Source: Bromus sterilis (Eukaryota; Streptophyta; Magnoliopsida; Poales; Poaceae). Taken from it: DNA of 64,000 bases. The notes beneath the pieces were generated by a model, which saw only the letters and a list, made by a program, of their open reading frames with translations, had not been told where the DNA came from and searched no databases. Position 1 is the stretch's first letter. Each line of letters opens with the position of its first letter. Both the position numbers and the translations under genes were made by a program. The stretch covers positions 221,119,770 through 221,183,769 of the forward strand of contig OX465595.1 of the NCBI GenBank assembly GCA_950022295.1, read 5' to 3'. Positions 10,489-23,262 of the stretch are shown piece after piece.

Positions 10489-13289
10489 CTTAAAGCCATA
10501 AAAGAAAGCGCTTTCGGGAGGCAGCCCGCAACGAATTTAGGTTTATTTTTGCTTTTTGTTGTGTCTTTATGTTTGTTACTACTGTAGAAACATCATTGTA
10601 TCTTTATTTTTCAGCTTTGTGCCAAGTTATAGCCTCTTATGATAAGGGAAGCAAAAGTTGTGACATGTTGTCCAGAAAACAGATTCTGTCCCTTGACAGA
10701 AAAAATTCGAATCAAATCACCATATTATCTTTTTGATCTGAATTGTTTTGACAGCGTGCTCTATACAATTGTGAAACTTCCGTATGTTCTGAGTTTTTTT
10801 ATTTGAGTTGCAGAAGTGCCCCTAAAAAATTCTTTACTACCTGCTGTTCTGTTTTTCACAGATTCTGCCACGTTTTGTCTCTCCTAACTTTTGCAAACCT
10901 TAAGCTTGCTTTTTCTTTGCAAAAACTTTTTGGAACTCTTTAGAAACAGTAGCTCTTCAAGAATATCTTTATATCCAGTGGGGAAAATTATTTTATTAAG
11001 GGTACTAACCTCTCTAATCAGCTTATGATGAGTTATGTATGAAGGGAGTTTTCAAGTGTGCGGTGGAAGATGATGAAAGAAGATCCAGGAGTGTCAAGCG
11101 CTCAAGCTTGGGGATGCCCCCATGCATCCCCAATAAATATTCAAGTAGACTCAAGCGTATAAGCTTGGGGATGCCCCCGTGCATCCCCTTCTCCATCAAC
11201 AATCATCAGTTCGTCCTTCGTCTCACTATATTTTTATCCCTTCATGCGTTATGTGCTATGCTTGGAGCGTCTCGCTCTTAGGTTTTATTTTTAGTTTTCT
11301 TTAGCTTTGCTTGCTGTTCATAAAAAGTTAGATCCCGTCTTACTTTGTGTGGGAGAGAAACACGCTCCACTTTCAAAATCTAGAACACATCATAGGATTT
11401 TTCCTGGCTATCTTTTTGTTGTTGTGTGTTCTTTATCTTTTTGTAGCTACTGCCATGTTTAGTCTTTCTTAGTTTGTCTTTAGCAAGAGCCTTGGCTTTT
11501 GTTTAGTTTGTTGCTGGAACTCTTTTTAGTTTTCATGTTTATCTTGTTAAAGAGAGTTGGTTGTTGCACTGAGTTGTGTCTTGTCTTGAAAGTAGGTAAT
11601 TGAGGTTGCTATTTAATTCTAGTAGTAACTTGCAATAGTTTTGAGGTATTGTTGTGAGTAATGTTTGAACTTTTGGTGTCAAGAGATCTAGCCTATTAGT
11701 GATTGGTGTCGTATTTTGGGCAATCTGTGTGTATTTTCAAAACCTACAAAACTATTTGAGAACTCTAGCTACTAGATGGATCACTAATCTTTGGAGGGAT
11801 CGAATATTAGAGAACACTCACGTACCATGAGTCGATGATGCGCAAGGATAACAAAACCCCCATACACTCCTCCTCGGGGTACTTGTCTCTTTGTGAACCT
11901 CCTTATTAGATTGAGAGTTACCGATAATAAGTGCATGAGTTCTTCGGACTAATGTAAGTATTGAAAGTTGACACTTCCACCTTCCCATATTTTGCTAGCC
12001 TCTCCCGTGCCGTGCATTGCCTTCTTCTCACTCCGAGAGTTGGTGTCCACCTTCGCCGGTACATCCAAACCCTTGGCATGATACGCTCTGTCATCATAAA
12101 CCTCCTTATATCTTTCCTCAAAACAGCCACCATACCTACCTATCAAGGCATTTCCATAGCCTTTCCGAGATATATTGCAATGCAACATCCACCTCTTCAT
12201 GACTTGATCTTCATGTCATACATGTTCCTGCTACACTGGCAGCGGCATACATTGCATACATCATGATAGTTACATCTTCTTTATGATTTTGAGTACCTTG
12301 TAAAGTGTGAAAGATCTCCTTTACCTTCTTGTAAAATAGAGTGTAGCCCTTAAGGGAGGAAAAGATCCCAAAGTGGACAAATCAAAAGATACCAAAGAGG
12401 ACAAATGAGAGTTAAATAGAAAGAGCCATTGACGCCACAAAAACATACAAAAAAATAGAAAAAAGAGAAAAAGAAATAAAAAGAGAGAAAGGGGCAACAC
12501 TACTATCCTTTTGAGAGATCCACACTAGTACTCTCTTTATGTCCTTGTACTCCATAGAGATGATCATTATGCATATAGCTATGTGGGGACCTTCACACTA
12601 TAGAACTTGGCTTGCATATTCCAAGGATGAGCCTCCTCAAACGAGCTCTAGGTCTTCATGACCGAGCAAGTTAGATGCACCCCCACTAGTTCCATTGGAG
12701 AGCTTCCTAGCTCGTATGTGCATCCGTTGCATGGCAATCCCTACTCCTCACATCATATCTATCATTTGGCATCTCTTGCCTATGATCGTCCTCATTGATG
12801 TGAGCCTTTCTCATCCTTTTTGTCTTCCTCCTCCGCACTTCTTTCTTTGTCATCCTAAGTGTCAACTCTCGTGCTTACGCTCATCCATTGCATGAGTGCT
12901 CAAAATATTGAAAAAGGAGTGGATCAAATTGACTTGTACCTGGCTAGTGGTCTGGGGACGAGTCAAGATAAGATTCCAGAAAAAGACCAAGTGTGAAACT
13001 TTAGTAGATTGAGTTCTCAACAAATAAATTGTTTTTCTCGTATTCCCTATCCCCCTTCTTGCACGCAAACACCATTTGGAGACACTCGAGTCACGGACAG
13101 CGAGAGCTCTTGCACCTAATGTTCTTTTGTTACTTGTTTCAATGCTAATATAGACTCTTGCATGTTATGACTTGAATTGAGTTTCTAACCTTGATTGCTT
13201 TACTTTTCAAAGTTCTTATTTGGTTGCTAGCATGTCACCACAGAAATTATGCTTGTTATCATTTACCTACTCGAGGACGAGCAGGAATT
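10489..13289 (+). other. Noncoding 3' spacer of the 6718 element
   Basis: About 2.8 kb between the protease stop and the 3' LTR where pol would lie in an autonomous relative. No RT, RNase H or integrase motif in any frame. It contains an A-rich tract (12440-12495) and two copies of the polypurine-tract motif (11104, 11161). Confidence 0.7.
11104..11190 (+). repeat. Two internal copies of the PPT motif
   Basis: AAGCTTGGGGATG occurs exactly at 11104-11116 and 11161-11173, each followed by a GCCCCC..TGCATCCCC stretch that can pair back on it. The same 13-mer forms the polypurine tract at 13290-13302. Confidence 0.8.
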
Positions 13290-13303
13290 AAGCTTGGGGA
13301 TGT
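13290..13303 (+). promoter_or_regulatory. Polypurine tract of the 6718 element
   Basis: AAGCTTGGGGATGT lies directly against the 3' LTR start (TGATACG at 13304), the position of the plus-strand primer. Confidence 0.7.
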
Positions 13304-14898
13304 TGATACGTCCCAAACGTATCGATAATTTCTGCTTGCTCCATGCATGTTTTGTGTGATATTGCTATGATCTAGATACACTTGCATACACTTTTGATCA
13401 TATTTGTACTAACCTATTAACTCAGTGCACCACAGTGCCAGTTCCTGTTTTCTGCTGTTTTTCTATTTCAGTTTTCCCCCATATAAAAAGTGCCAGAAAA
13501 ATTCCGGGAAAAATATAGGAAAAATCAGCGTACAGGAAGCTTCGCGAAGAGCCCGAGTGGGGCCAGAGGGGATCCAGGGGGCGCCTGGGGCCCATGGTCC
13601 ACCTCTGGCTGCCCTCCTTCGCCTATATATTCTCCGTCACGGGAAACTTCCGAAGCGAGAACCATTTTTCACGATCTCTCCTCTGTTCCGCCGCCGCCGC
13701 GCTTCAGAGATCGGGAGCACCAGAAGACCTCTTCCCGGCACCCTGCCGGAGGGAGGGCCGACCTCCGGGAGTCTCCTCTCCACCATGGATGCTCCCCGGA
13801 TGTCTCGTGAGTAGTTTTCCTTGAACCATGGGTCCGTGATCAGTAGCTATGTGATGTTCTCCTCCCCTCTTTGTTCTTCATGGTTTAGACCTCGTGAGCT
13901 GCCCTACATGATCGAGGCACTTTTGTAATCTTTCTGCTGTTGCTATGCTGAGTTTGATGGGATCTGATGGATTATGAGATTATGTTCAGATTGTGATTGA
14001 GTAATATAATTGGTTTTTATCTCTTATATTTTTGTTCCTAAGTAATTCTTGCATGTTCTCCGTTGCTGTTTATTGCTTTGGCCAAGTAGTAGGTAGTAAC
14101 CCCAAGAGGGAACGTTATGCTCGATTTGGGTTCATGCCCCCCGATGAAACGCTTGAGTGACAGAAACATGAGTCTAGGGGATGTGTTGTTGCCACAAGGG
14201 GGAAAACAACGGTGCTTGTAACCGCGGTTGCAAGGATTGTTTACTTTACGCAAAGTGATTTTTAATGCAGTTGTCTGTTGCTTTGGGTTTACACTTTGGG
14301 TGGGGCTCGCAAATTAATACCAACGAGATGTTCTGGATAGATATCTCAAGGTGGATGATTAGTAGTAGATGCAGTTGGATTTCGGTCTACTTATTTTGGC
14401 GTACTGCCCGTGCTTTTGAGCCTCTTCCTTTCTTTTGTAGCATAGTTAGCATTGCGGTGCGTTCATAATCCTGTCAATTGCCCTTCTGTAATTTTTTTAC
14501 CTCGCATAGCAGTTTTATCGTCTTTTGGGAGAGAGACGTCACTAGTGAACATCACGTATCCCGGTCCATATCCTCATTACTGTTTTCACGCTCATTTACT
14601 TTTCTGCTTTTACTTTCAGTTGCTATCATTATCCCTTGTGTTTGATCCTTTGTGAACAACAAGACCGGAGAGATTGACAACTTCTCTGAACTTCGTTGGG
14701 AACAAAGTTATTTGTGTCTGTGTGCAGGTCCGCGTCAGTTGCGCCGCTGACACCTACTTATCATCTCTGGAGTCCTACTAGAGACAAACCTTGGTATCTT
14801 TACTGAGGGAAATTTGCTGCTGTGCTACATCACGCCTTCCACTTGGGGCTCACCAACGAAGGGCGAGAAGACTACACCCGTCAACTCTCGCGCCATCA
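13304..14898 (+). repeat. 3' LTR of the 6718-14898 element
   Basis: 1595 bp, TGATACG...CCATCA, paired with 6718-8311 and followed directly by the target duplication GTCAC. Confidence 0.93.
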
Positions 14899-14903
14899 GT
14901 CAC

Positions 14904-17900
14904 CAATGGTGATGTTTTGTGATGTTGAAAAATCTGAGCTCTGAAACGAATCTAAGTTTAGACGCCTGTGGACTTTTGTGACGTTGTGCCCAAATTTGGC
15001 ACATATTTGTATGTTGGCATGGGACCTCAATTTGAGCATGTGTACATTGGAATGATTCTTTTTTATACAGTCATGAAGTGGCGTAGAATTGATCCCATAA
15101 ATTCAAAACCTTTGAACTAATTGCCATGGTCTCAAATTTGGCCAGTTTTTGAAAAATTTCAAGTAAATTGAAAACATTAAACTAATTGTCATGGTCTCAA
15201 ATTCCCATATTTTTATGTTGGCATGCACCTAAGGTTTCATTTTGTTTTTTTTAAAAATAATTCCTTTTTTTCGCAGAGAAGCAACTTTTTGTGAAGGAGG
15301 TGCAACAAATAATTGCCAAAAGTGCAACCAGACAATTTTCACACAAACTAGATAATATTTTAGGGATGCTGCCCAAAAGTTATGAATTTCCTCCATGTGA
15401 ACTAATTTCCCTCATTTAATGGAGTTTACGATGATTTTCCCAGAGTAATTCAAATTTGAACTACAAGTGGTTGATATTGTGTTTAAATTTTTTCCAAAAA
15501 ATCATTTTGGGGTAGAGAAGTAGTGCTTATATCATAGAAAAGTTGTTACTTTCGAAAAATTCCAAACCTTTGAACTAATTGCCATGGTATCAAATTTGGC
15601 CAGTTTTTGAAAAAATTCAAAAAAAATGAAAAAGAAGTCAAAAAAACAAATCCCATTGCATGGAGTCATCATTTATGTACTAGTTGCCATGAAAAATATT
15701 AGACTTGAGTTTCATAAACTTTTGAAAATGATCCTTCACAACGATGTCTATCCGGTATGAACATCTATAGGTTTCAAGCCAAAGGAGCTAGTTTTTGAGC
15801 AATCCCATGGCATGGTTTGTGATATTGAGCCCAAATTTGGCACATTGGTGCATGTTGGCATGGGAAACAATGTCATGCAACTGAGGTTTCATTTTGTTTT
15901 AAAAAAAATATTTTTCATTTTTTTCCCTAGAGAAGTAACTTTTTGTGAAGGAGGTGCAAGAAATAATTGCCAAAAGTGCAACCAGACAATTTTCACAAAA
16001 CTAGACCTTATTTGAGGGATGGTGCCCAAAAGTTATGAATTTCCTCCATGTGTAACTAATTTCCCTCATTTAATGGATTTTACGATGATCTTCCCTGAGT
16101 AATTCAAATTTGAACTACAAGTGGTTGATATTGTGTTTAAATTTTTTCAAAAAAATCATTTTGGGGTAGAGAAGTACTGCTTATATCTTAGAAAAGTTGT
16201 TCCTTTCGAAAAATTCCAAACCTTTCAACTAATTGCCACGGTATCAAATTTGGCCAGTTTTTGAAAAAAATCAAAAAATTGAAAAAAAGTCAGAAAAACA
16301 AATCCCATTGCATGGAGTCATCATTTATGTACTAGTTGCCGTGAAAAATATTAGACTTGAGTTTTCATAAACTTTTGAAAATGATCCTTCACAACGAGTT
16401 CTATCAGGTATGAACATCTATAGGTTTCAAGCCAAAGGAGCTAGTTTTTGAGCAATCCCATGGCATGGTTTGTGATATTGAGCCCAAATTTGGCACATTG
16501 GTGCATGTTGGCATGGGAAACAATGTCATGCAACTGAGGTTTCATTTTTTTTGCCCACAGAAGCAACTTTTTTGTGAAGGAGGTACAAGAAATAATTGCC
16601 AAAAGTGCAACCAGACAATTTTCACAAAAACTAGATCTTTTTTGAGGGATGGTGCCCAAAAGTTATGAATTTCCTCCATGTGTAACTAATTTCCCTCATT
16701 TAATGGAGTTTACGATGATTTTCCCAGAGTAATTCAAATTTGAACTACAAGTGGTTGATATTGTGTTTAAAAATTTTCTAAAAAATCATTTTGGGGTAGA
16801 GAAGTAGTGCTTATATCATAGAAAATTTGTTACTTTCGAAAAATTCCAAACCTTTGAACTAATTGCCATGGTATCAAATTTGGCCAATTTTCAGAAAATT
16901 CAAAAAAATTAAAAAAAGTAAGAAAAACAAATCCCATTGCATGGAGTCATAATTTATGTACTAGTTTCCGTGAAAAATATTAGACTTGAGTTTTGATAAA
17001 CTTTTGAAAATGATCCTTCACCACGAGGTCTATCACGTATGAACATCTATAGGTTTCAAGCCAAAGGAGATAGTTTTTGAGCAATCCCATGGCATGGTTA
17101 GTAATATTGAGCCCAAATTTGGCACATTGGTGCATGTTGGCATGGGAAACAGTGTCATGGAACTGAGGTTTCATTTTATTTTAAAAAATATATTTTTCAT
17201 TTTTTTTCCCTAAAGAAGCAACTTTTGTGAACGAGGTGCAAGAAATAATTGCCAAAAGTGCAACCAGACAATTTTCACACAAACTATATCTTATTTGAGG
17301 GATGGTGCCCAAAAGTTATGAATTTCCTCCATGTGTAACTAATTTCCCTCATTTAATGGAGTTTACGATGATTTTCCCAGAGTAATTCAAATTTGAACTA
17401 CAAGTGGTTGATATTGTGTTTAAATTTTTTCCAAAAAATCATTTTGGGGTAGAAGTAGTGCTTATATCATAGAAAAGTTGTTAGTATCGAAAAATTCCAA
17501 ACCTTTGAACTAATTTCCATGGTATCAAATTTGGCCAGTTTTTGAAAAAATATAAAAAAATTGAAAAAAAAAGGTCAGAAAAACAAATCCCATTGCATGG
17601 AGTCATCATTTATGTACTAGTTGCCGTGAAAAATATTAGACTTGAGTTTTCATAAACTTTTGGAAATGATCCTTCACAACGAGGTCTATCAGGTATGAAC
17701 ATCTATAGGTTTCAAGCCAAAGGAGCTAGTTTTTGAGCAATCCCATAGCATGGTTTGTGATATTGAGCCCAAATTTTGCACATTGGTGCATGTTGGCATG
17801 GGAAACAATTTCATGCAACTGAGGTTTCATTTTGTTTTAAAAAAATTATTTTTCATTTTTTCCCTAGATAAGCAACTTTTTGTGAAGGAGGTGCAAGAAA

Positions 17901-18960
17901 TAATTGCCAAAAGTGCAACCAGACAATTTTAACTAGATCTTATTTCAGGGATGGTGCCCAAAAGTTATGAATTTACTCCATGTGTAACTAGTTTCCCTCA
18001 TTTAATGGAGTTTACAATGATTTTCCCAGAGTAATTCAAATTTGAACTACAAGTGGTTGATATTGTGTTTAAAATTTTTCCAAAAAATCATTTTGGGGTA
18101 GAGAAGTAGTGCTTATATCATAGAAAAGTTGTTACTTTCGAAAAATTCCAAACGTTTGAACTAATTGCCATGGTATCAAATTTGGCCAGTTTTTGAAAAA
18201 AATTAAAAAAATTGAAAAAAAGTCAGAAAAACAAATCCCATTGCATGGAGTCATCATTTATGTACTAGTTGCCGTGAAAAATATTAGACTTGAATTTTCA
18301 AAAACTTTTGAAAATGATCCTTCACAACGAGGTCTATCTGGTATGAACATCTATAGGTTTTAAGCCAAAGGAGCTAGTTTTTGAGCAATCCCATGGCATG
18401 GTTTGTGATATTAAGCCCAAATTTGGCACATTGGTGCATGTTGGCATGGGAAACAATGTCATGCAACTTTTGTTTTATTTTGTTTTTTTTTTCCTTTTTT
18501 TGCCCTAGAGAAGCAACTTTTTGTGAAGGAGGTGCAACAAATAATTTCCAAAACTGCAACCACACAATTTTCACTCAAACTAGATCGTATTTGAGGGATG
18601 GTGTCCAAAATTTGTGAATTTCCTCCATGTGTAACTAATTTCCCTCATTTAATGGAGTTTACGATGATTTTCCCAGAGTAATTCAAATTTGAACTACAAG
18701 TGGTTGATCTTGTGTTTCAATGTTTTCCAAAAAATCATTTTGGGGTAGAGAAGTAGTTCTTATATCATAGAAAAGTTGTTACTTTTGAAAAATTCCAAAC
18801 CTTTGAAGTAATTTCCATGGTATCAAATTTGGCCAGTTTTTGAAAAAAAATATAAAATTTTTAAAAAAATGTCAGAAAAACAAATCCCATTGCATGGAGT
18901 CATCATTTGTGTACTAGTTGTCGTGAAAAATTCCAAACCTTTCAAATTACTCTCAAATTT
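14904..18960. repeat. Tandem array of about six ~650-bp units
   Basis: An AT-rich direct repeat. The anchor GAGTAATTCAAATTTGAACT recurs at about 15443, 16097, 16727, 17379, 18030 and 18674. A second anchor (CATGGTTTGTGATATTGAGC) lies at 15811, 16464, 17093 (variant), 17749 and 18397. Spacings are 629-656 bp. The first unit (about 14990-15440) is more diverged and the last is truncated near 18960. Short open frames recur in register because the units are copies, and I see no protein. It could be a satellite or the internal array of a large DNA transposon. Confidence 0.92.
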
Positions 18961-19246
18961 GAACTAGGGTTATTTGGCCATTTTTTTAGCACTGCCCAAA
19001 ATATATACGGAATAGATTTTCTGATCCGGTCGCCATACGTAGATGGACCAGCCCAATCGTGCACCAGAAACTAGGGTTAGCTGCCGATATTTTAGAAAGG
19101 CAGGATTTCATCCCGCAATTTATTTAACCACGTTATCCACGACCCCTCGGCGAACTAGAGCGCATCTTGGTCATCTTCAACACCTCGGACGACAGATGAC
19201 GATCACGATCTTGTCCTATACTCGCCCTCGGAGACCCGTTAAGCAC
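18961..19246 (+). promoter_or_regulatory. Upstream region and leader of the B3-like gene
   Basis: Sequence leaves the array and becomes less AT-rich toward the short first exon at 19247. No clear TATA box identified. Confidence 0.4.
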
Positions 19247-20140
19247 ATGGATCAGGTATGTTGTCGCTTTCCAGTTACGGCGATCACGATAAGCAGCAGC
19301 CGCAGGTCCCGTTTTGGTCACCTCTGGCGACAGCGCCGACCACCAGTAGTCCCCTGTCGTACAGTAGATGATCCTCCCGCTGGCTCCTCTTTTACAACCA
19401 TTGTGATATAAAGGTTAACCTAATATCTTGGTGTTGCATAATGATCTTGATGCAGGTGGTGATGTCTGCTTGGACTCGTCGTGTTAGTGCTTCTCGTTTG
19501 CTAGGTCGAAAGCAGCACATAAGAGGTACGTATAATCATATGACAATACCTACGCATTAAATTCTACTCCTCATGCTTACGTATTATTGTGTTTTGTGAA
19601 GGTACTGGAATAGATGACGAGGAAGATTTTGAATATTTCTGTCAGTACGGCAACCGCGTATCGATGGATGATGCACAATTTGCTACACTCAAGGCGATAG
19701 TTGATAAGCACCTGCCAAGAAAACCATTATATGTGTGCACAATTAATAAATCAAATATAGTCAAAGGCAAAGGAAAAATGGTAAAGATTTCATTTTCGTT
19801 ACATACTTGTCACATATGATATACATTACTACTTCACGGATTGACATAGGAAAATACATGATGCATGCAGTATTTTTCGACGAGCTTCAGCATGTAGCAC
19901 ATTGTACCACATCTTCAATTACCAGCATTCATTCAAGTCTTTTACAATAATACAGAACTACGGAAAGTTAAGGTTGTAACGAGCAAGTCAAAGGTGAAAG
20001 CAAAACTGACAAGTGGTGCCATGTTAACAACAAACAGGATGGAGTTTGTGAAGAAGATTGAAATGAGAGTTGGTGAAAACTATGTGTTTTCGTTCCGAGG
20101 AAGACGGGATGGTCTTAAGCTTCACGTTCATCATCTCTGA
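19247..20140 (+). pseudogene. B3-domain (plant DNA-binding) pseudogene, four exons
   Basis: Exons are 19247-19255 (MDQ, donor GTATGT), 19456-19525 (donor GTACGT), 19602-19780 (donor GTAAAG) and 19871-20140. The phases agree across all three introns. Exon 3 is acidic (DDEEDFEYF) and starts the domain at KPLYVCTINKSNI. Exon 4 has VPHLQLPAFIQVFY, AKLTSGAMLTTNRMEFVKKI and MRVGENYVFSF, the order of strands and the GW/VGD-like end seen in plant B3 domains. TAG at 19895-19897 sits where relatives usually have Gln (SM-Q-H). The last 60 bases may also be shifted, since the next frame reads FRSEEDGMVLSF. An intact protein would be a small nuclear transcription factor; this copy is dead. Confidence 0.7.
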
Positions 20141-20282
20141 AGTCAACAGTGAGAGCATAAATTATTCGACTCACTTAGTTCAACCAAGTTGTCGTGTACT
20201 TCCATTTACAATATTGTTTTACTGCCTTTGTGCTGGACCAGAATATGTTTTTCTGGCAATATTCGAAGACTCTGAATAATTC

Positions 20283-22340
20283 CAATTTGAAACATTTACG
20301 ATGGATCTTGCCACATTTATTGAAAATGGTTGAAACTTGGCATGAAGCCCTTGAATGGCATTAACAAGTGACCACCAAAATTTGGGTTCATTCCGAGTTG
20401 GTCGAAAAGTCCATTTGTTTGAAAAGGGGGTCCCGGACTAGCCCCCGACGGTCTACCCCCCTAACCTTCCACTCACTGGGGTAGAGTATGGTTGATTACA
20501 GCTCCAACATGATAGGAAACAACTTATTAACACCCCAATCCATCATGCACTCCTGATGACCAATGTGTGCATCACCGCACTCTACACCGGAACCTTTCTC
20601 CTACGGCTTCCACTTTCTGAAGCAAGTCCACCTTCAAAGACTCAGAATGATCCCAATATTTTTGCATTGCTTAACTACACCATACCAACCACACATGCCA
20701 ATTTTGAAACATTTCCGATGGATTATGCATTTTCTATATATTTTTCCTTCTTAAATGCCCGGAAAACGGCCGCACGCGACGAATCTTGCCACATTTGTTG
20801 AAAATGGTTGAAACTTGGCATGAAGCCCTTAAATGGCATTAACAAGTGACCACCAAAATTTGGGTTCATTCTGAGTTGGTCAAAAAATCCACTTGTCTGA
20901 AAAGAGGGTCCCAGACTAGCCCGGAAGGCTCCGTATCGGAGCACCTCCATTTTTCCACAATCATGAAATCAACCCATATTATTTTTATGGACTCACATGA
21001 TCAAAACAACATGGAATGCACAATTGTATGCTAATTTTACATTACTTACATATAATTTTATTTTCCGGTCGATAAATCCTAGAAAATGGCCCCCGACGGT
21101 CTACCCCCCTAGCCTTCACCTCACTTGGGTAGAGGCTGGTTGATTACAGCTCCAACATGATAGGCAACAACTTATTAACACCCCAATCCATCATGGACCC
21201 CTGATGACCAATGTCTGCATCACCGCAATCTACACCGGAACCTTTCTCCTACGGCTTCCACTTTGAGAAGCAAGTCCACCTTCAAAGACTCAGAATGATC
21301 CCAATTTTTTTGCACTTCTTAACTACACCATACCAACCACACATGCCAAATTTTAAACATTTCCGATGGATTATGCATTTTCTATATATTTTTCCTTCTT
21401 AAATTCCCGGAAAACGGCCGCACGCGACGAATCTTGTCACATTTGTTTAAAATGGTTGAAACTTGGCGTGAAGCCCTTAAATGGCATTAACAAGTGACCA
21501 CCAAAATTTGGGTTCATTCATAGTTGGTCGAAAAATCCACTTGTCTGAAAAGAGGGTCCCAGACTACCCCGGAAGGCTCCGTATCGGAGCACCTCCATTT
21601 TTCCACAATCATGAAATCAACCCATATTTTTTATGGACTCACATGATCAAAACAACATGGAATGCACAATTGTATGCTAATTTTACATTACTTGCATATA
21701 ATTTTATTTTCCGGTCGATAAATCCTGGAAAATGGCCCCCGACGGTCTACCCCCCTAGCCTTCCACTTACTGGGGTAGAGGCTGGTTGATTACAGCTCCA
21801 ACATGATAGGCAACAACTTATTAACACCCCAATCCATCATGGACCCCTAATGACCAATGTGTGCGTCACCGCACTCTACACCGGAACCTTTCTCCTACGG
21901 CTTCCATTTTCTGAAGCAAGTCCACCTTCAAAGACTCAGAATGATCCCAATTTTTTTGCACTGCTTAACTACACCATACCAACCACACATGCCAAATTTG
22001 AAACATTTCCGATGGATTAAGCATTTCTATATATTTTTCCTTCTTAAATTCTCGGAAAACGGCCGCACGCGACGAATCTTGCCACATTTGTTGAAAATGG
22101 TTGAAACTTGGCATGAAGCCCTTAAATGGCATTAACAAGTGACCACCAAAATTTGGGTTCATTCTGAGTTGGTCGAAAAATCCACTTGTCTGAAAAGAGG
22201 GTCCCAGACTAGCTCGGAAGGCTCCGTATCGGAGCACCTCCATTTTTCCACAATCATGAAATCAACCCATATTTTTTTTATGGACTCACATGATCAAAAC
22301 AACATGGAATGCACAATTGTATGCTAATTTTACATTACTT
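20283..22340. repeat. Second tandem array, ~646-bp units (about 3.5 copies)
   Basis: CGGCCGCACGCGACGAATCT recurs at 20767, 21415 and 22060 (spacing 648 and 645). GGCATTAACAAGTGACCACC recurs at 20357, 20835, 21483 and 22128. The first unit lacks about 170 bp, with a junction at GCCCC (about 20440). The unit shares no visible sequence with the array at 14904-18960 although the period is nearly the same. It follows the B3 pseudogene directly. Confidence 0.9.
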
Positions 22341-22560
22341 GAAAACATATTTAAAAAAAATGTTTTTGAGAATAACACAAAATAAATGTTTTAAAAATGA
22401 ACTTAAAATGAAATCAACCCATATTTCTTTTACGGACTCACATGATCTAAACAACTTGAAATGAATTTTTTTATATATTTTTTGAATGGACAAAAAGATA
22501 TTTTATAAATAATTTTATTTTTGAGAATAACACAAAATAAGTGTTTTGTCACTAGGCCGC
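22341..22560. repeat. Degenerate tail of the second array
   Basis: Broken copies of array pieces (AAATCAACCCATATTTCTTT; ACGGACTCACATGATC) mixed with a repeated TTTTTGAGAATAACACAAAATAA at about 22363 and 22520. Confidence 0.6.
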
Positions 22561-23262
22561 CACGAAGTAACTGTGTCGCGTGCTCGTGGGCTTGGAACCA
22601 GCCGGGCCCATCCTGCATGGTTGATATAAACCGTCAAATCGGTAGGTTGCGTCTATCAAGGAGTAGGTCATGCGATGTGATAACCTAAACACGCTCGTAG
22701 TAGATCAGATCCACGTCTCCAAACCCTGAGTCCATGGCACTATTCACCGTCGTCTCCGCGCCGGGGAGAAACCCGTGAAGGTATCGGCGACCTCTGTCGG
22801 TGGTGATCGGCAGCAACTCCGCACGTCGGCGTCAACTCTGTCGAGAGATCATGTATGTTAGCCGCCCTATTCCCTCCTCCTAATTCGAATAGGAATACGT
22901 TACATTAACCAGTAGGTTTGGTTTAGACCGTTTAGCCACCAAATCTTGTGTCTACATGTTTCGTCGTTTTCCGGTTGATTTGTTAATCTGTAGGTTAAAG
23001 TGACATACAATTTCCATGTCAAAGGTTTAGTCATCCTTCAACATGAGCGATCTGCACATCAAAGGGTATTTTTTTTATTTTTAGCGCGGTTTGAAGATAA
23101 TGGTTGGTTTGACAATGCAAGGAGTGATTAGTAATATTTTATGTGATTAATTGTTGGTCCGTACGGTCAAATAGTTTACTATAGTGTCATGATTCTAAAG
23201 AAAAATACTCCCTCCAAATATTATGTATTTTTTTATGCTTTTGAAAATATAAAAATAATATA

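Larger units (their letters stand above)
6718..14898 (+). mobile_element. Complete non-autonomous gypsy-type LTR retrotransposon
   Basis: Two LTRs beginning TGATACGTCC and ending CGCCATCA (6718-8311 and 13304-14898) flank an internal region. The 5-bp GTCAC precedes the element (6713-6717) and follows it (14899-14903), a perfect target duplication. The interior encodes gag and aspartic protease but no reverse transcriptase, RNase H or integrase, so replication would need proteins from a partner element. The TGATACGT start and GGCGCCGTTGCCGGGGA next to the 5' LTR are typical of abundant Triticeae gypsy families (Sabrina/Fatima-like), but I cannot name the family with certainty. By eye the LTRs differ at about 3% of positions. 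Confidence 0.93.

Noticed and set aside
15812..18617. Recurring short ORFs starting MVCDIEPKFGT.
   Set aside because: They recur because the array units are copies; each is under 80 codons and differs in length through indels.
14904..18960. Regularly repeated units that could suggest a CRISPR-like array.
   Set aside because: Units are about 650 bp with no short repeat and unique spacer pattern, and the sequence is plant.
20556..22327. Recurring 60-100-codon frames in the second array.
   Set aside because: Same reason: repeat-unit artefacts without domains.
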